From assembly GCA_910576895.1 (NCBI GenBank), contig CAJTJZ010000023.1:23289-48105 (forward strand): a DNA stretch of 24,817 nucleotides. The letters are read 5' to 3'. This stretch comes from an uncultured Lachnospiraceae bacterium. GTDB taxonomy: Bacteria; Bacillota; Clostridia; Lachnospirales; Lachnospiraceae. The position numbers and the translations under genes are program-made. The notes beneath the pieces are model-generated. The model saw only the letters and a list, made by a program, of their open reading frames with translations. It made no database searches and was not told the origin of the DNA. Numbering within the stretch: the first letter of the stretch is position 1; the number at the start of each line of letters is the position of its first letter. Of this stretch, positions 23,451 through 24,817 are shown piece after piece.

Positions 23451-24122
23451 ATGGATTTAAAGCAGGAGAAAGGTTCTGCAACGATCGAGGCTACAATTGC
23501 TTTAACAGCGTTTATGTTTGCTATGACATCACTTATTATGTTAATTCAACTTGTAATGATACAAACGTTATTACAAAATGCAATTAATCAAACAGCAAAA
23601 GAAATATCTCAAGATACTTATTTATATAAAGCATTTGGTCTTTTAAATGTAAAACAGGATACATCAGAATCAAATGAACAAATTTCAAAAAGTATTAATA
23701 AGACACAAGAAGATTTAAAAACTTTACTTTCTGCTTTTTTAGATGGGAGCGATATATCTGAAGTGAATGAAGATATTGACACACAATTTCAATGTATTAA
23801 AAATAATTTGGCATCAGGAGCAGTTTATATGGGATTTCGTGGTATTGAAAATATTATATGTAACAATATTTTTAAAAAATATGTTACGGCAGACGGAAAT
23901 AAAAATACAGCAGATATTAATTTAAAAAGATATCATATTATTGGTGGATGTTCAGGACTTGATTTTTCATCTTCTAAAGTGTTGGATGATAAGGAAAATA
24001 TTATTTTAATTGTGAAATATTCTGTAAAGGTATTTAGTCCATTAGGCGGATTTCGAGAAGTAAGATGCAGGCAGGTGGCTTCTACAAGAGGATGGGTTGG
24101 CAGTAATGAAAAAAAATCGTAA
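23451..24122 (+). CDS. Second TadE/TadF-like pseudopilin
   Basis: A 223-residue protein. It begins MDLKQEKG with probable cleavage after Gly8, Glu at +5 (SATIE), then a hydrophobic helix (ATIALTAFMFAMTSLIMLIQLV). The remainder is extracellular, with Cys in FQCIKNN, ENIICNN, GGCSG and EVRCRQ. The start ATG 23451 has GGAGG upstream. It follows the giant gene by 17 nt and overlaps the peptidase gene by 17 nt. The leader resembles that of the first pseudopilin (VIVEATF versus ATIEATI), so the two are likely paralogous minor subunits. Confidence 0.85.
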   Translation: MDLKQEKGSATIEATIALTAFMFAMTSLIMLIQLVMIQTLLQNAINQTAKEISQDTYLYKAFGLLNVKQDTSESNEQISKSINKTQEDLKTLLSAFLDGSDISEVNEDIDTQFQCIKNNLASGAVYMGFRGIENIICNNIFKKYVTADGNKNTADINLKRYHIIGGCSGLDFSSSKVLDDKENIILIVKYSVKVFSPLGGFREVRCRQVASTRGWVGSNEKKS

Positions 24123-24648
24123 AGTAATTTTTTCTGTTTTTTTATGTTTAGTAGGAACAATTTTATTTTATATATATATGTATAATCAAAATAATTCAAT
24201 GTTAAAAATAATCAAATTTTTATTACTTTCTTATATTCTTTTTTATCTTGCTTGGATGGATATTAAAACAAGAAAAATAGGTAATAAGTTCATTTTATTA
24301 TTAATAATGATACGTTTTATTTTTTTATTTATAGAAACAATGTTGGAACGTTCCTTTTTATTTTATAATTTATATCTTATGTTTATTGGATGCTTAATTG
24401 GTGGTGGTATTTTATTAATTTGTAGAATGATAGTTAAGAACAGTATTGGTATGGGTGATATAAAATTATTTGGAGTTTTGGGTATGTATTTTGGATATGA
24501 TATTTTATATGTTATGTTTTTTTCTTTCTTATGTTCAGCGTTATATAGTTTTCTTATGATAATAAGAAAGAAAAAGAGTAGGAAGGATACTATACCATTA
24601 GCACCTTTTGTATTTTTAGGAACAATTTTAGAATTAATAGTTGTATGA
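24106..24648 (+). CDS. tadV: Type IV prepilin peptidase (A24 family, TadV/CpaA-like)
   Basis: A 180-residue integral membrane aspartic peptidase that removes leaders from Flp and the pseudopilins. The two catalytic Asp are visible: Asp52 in AWMDIKTRKIGN and Asp118 in GMGDIKLFG. Hydrophobic segments surround them (about 8-26, 36-50, 62-78, 88-108, 122-150, 165-178). The short form lacks the N-terminal methylase domain of PilD, as is usual for Tad systems. The start is ATG 24106, overlapping the previous gene and implying translational coupling; GAGGATGGG lies upstream. An in-frame TTG at 24097 is less likely. Confidence 0.9.
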   Translation: MKKNRKVIFSVFLCLVGTILFYIYMYNQNNSMLKIIKFLLLSYILFYLAWMDIKTRKIGNKFILLLIMIRFIFLFIETMLERSFLFYNLYLMFIGCLIGGGILLICRMIVKNSIGMGDIKLFGVLGMYFGYDILYVMFFSFLCSALYSFLMIIRKKKSRKDTIPLAPFVFLGTILELIVV

Positions 24649-24700
24649 AATATAAACAAAAAAATAAATTATGGTAGTGTCAAGTAATCTATGAAAAACC

Positions 24701-24812
24701 GAGCCGAAAAAATAGGCTCAAATGAACCTTGAAAACTGTAGATTTTGACTCCGATAAGCTCTCCTAGGACTTAGGGCGTTGCCCTAAGAACCCACAAGGG
24801 ACCAGTCCCTTG
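24701..24812. repeat. Hairpin-rich tail after the Tad operon, cut by the window edge
   Basis: Three exact inverted repeats occur: GAGCC/GGCTC (24701-24719), CTTAGGGC-GTT-GCCCTAAG (24770-24788) and CAAGGGAC-CA-GTCCCTTG (24795-24812). The last 60 bases are much richer in G and C than the operon. No open frame is seen from 24649 to 24817, and none of the hairpins is followed by T, so no terminator is evident. It looks like the edge of a dispersed repeat or mobile element; type not identified. Confidence 0.5.
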
Positions 24813-24817
24813 ACCCA

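Noticed and set aside
24721..24745. GAACCTTGAAAACTG resembling an rRNA operon spacer motif
   Set aside because: No 16S, 23S, 5S or tRNA sequence is nearby; too short to support an rRNA call.

Overview
The window is AT-rich, Gram-positive-type DNA. Strong Shine-Dalgarno sites, ATA/AGA-rich codon use, an ylxM-ffh-rpsP-khpA block, a secretin-less Tad pilus locus and a BspA-like surface protein with bacterial Ig-like domains together suggest a gut-type Clostridia, most likely Lachnospiraceae. That placement is inference from gene content; there is no rRNA gene here to confirm it.

Layout. (1) 1-5432: the tail of an unknown gene, then a converging 1721-residue secreted surface protein on the minus strand. 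It has a signal peptide, a Cys/His peptidase-like domain, BspA-type leucine-rich repeats, Ig-like/MBG-type modules, a Thr-rich linker and an extremely Lys-rich C-terminus. (2) 5658-9722: the signal recognition particle/ribosome block ylxM, ffh, rpsP, khpA, closed by a strong terminator. An IS200/IS605-type TnpB element (about 7517-8997) sits between ffh and rpsP. (3) 9745-11318: a small accessory stretch with a broken gene resembling the start of a response regulator, a secreted Ig-like protein and an orphan 101-residue protein. Two genes here share a near-duplicate promoter and leader. (4) 11410-24648: an apparently single Tad/Flp pilus operon of eleven genes: PP2C phosphatase, TadZ, FHA protein, TadA, TadB, TadC, Flp pilin, TadE-like pseudopilin, giant DUF5702-type protein, second pseudopilin and prepilin peptidase. 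(5) 24649-24817: a hairpin-rich tail cut by the window edge.

How the genes work together. YlxM and Ffh belong to co-translational membrane targeting; rpsP and khpA encode ribosomal protein S16 and a KH RNA-binding protein. In the Tad operon, TadA powers assembly on the TadB/TadC membrane platform, TadZ positions it, the prepilin peptidase processes Flp and the two pseudopilins, and the phosphatase plus FHA protein suggest control by Ser/Thr phosphorylation.

The most unusual signal lies inside the TnpB element. Three copies of a small structured repeat occur there: 56, 56 and 41 nt, the last lacking exactly one hairpin. One is in the left end, one interrupts tnpB just before its final catalytic Asp, and one is in the right-end/omega-RNA region. 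The copies differ by base changes that keep the hairpin pairs intact, so the fold appears to be under selection. I do not recognise this repeat family by name.
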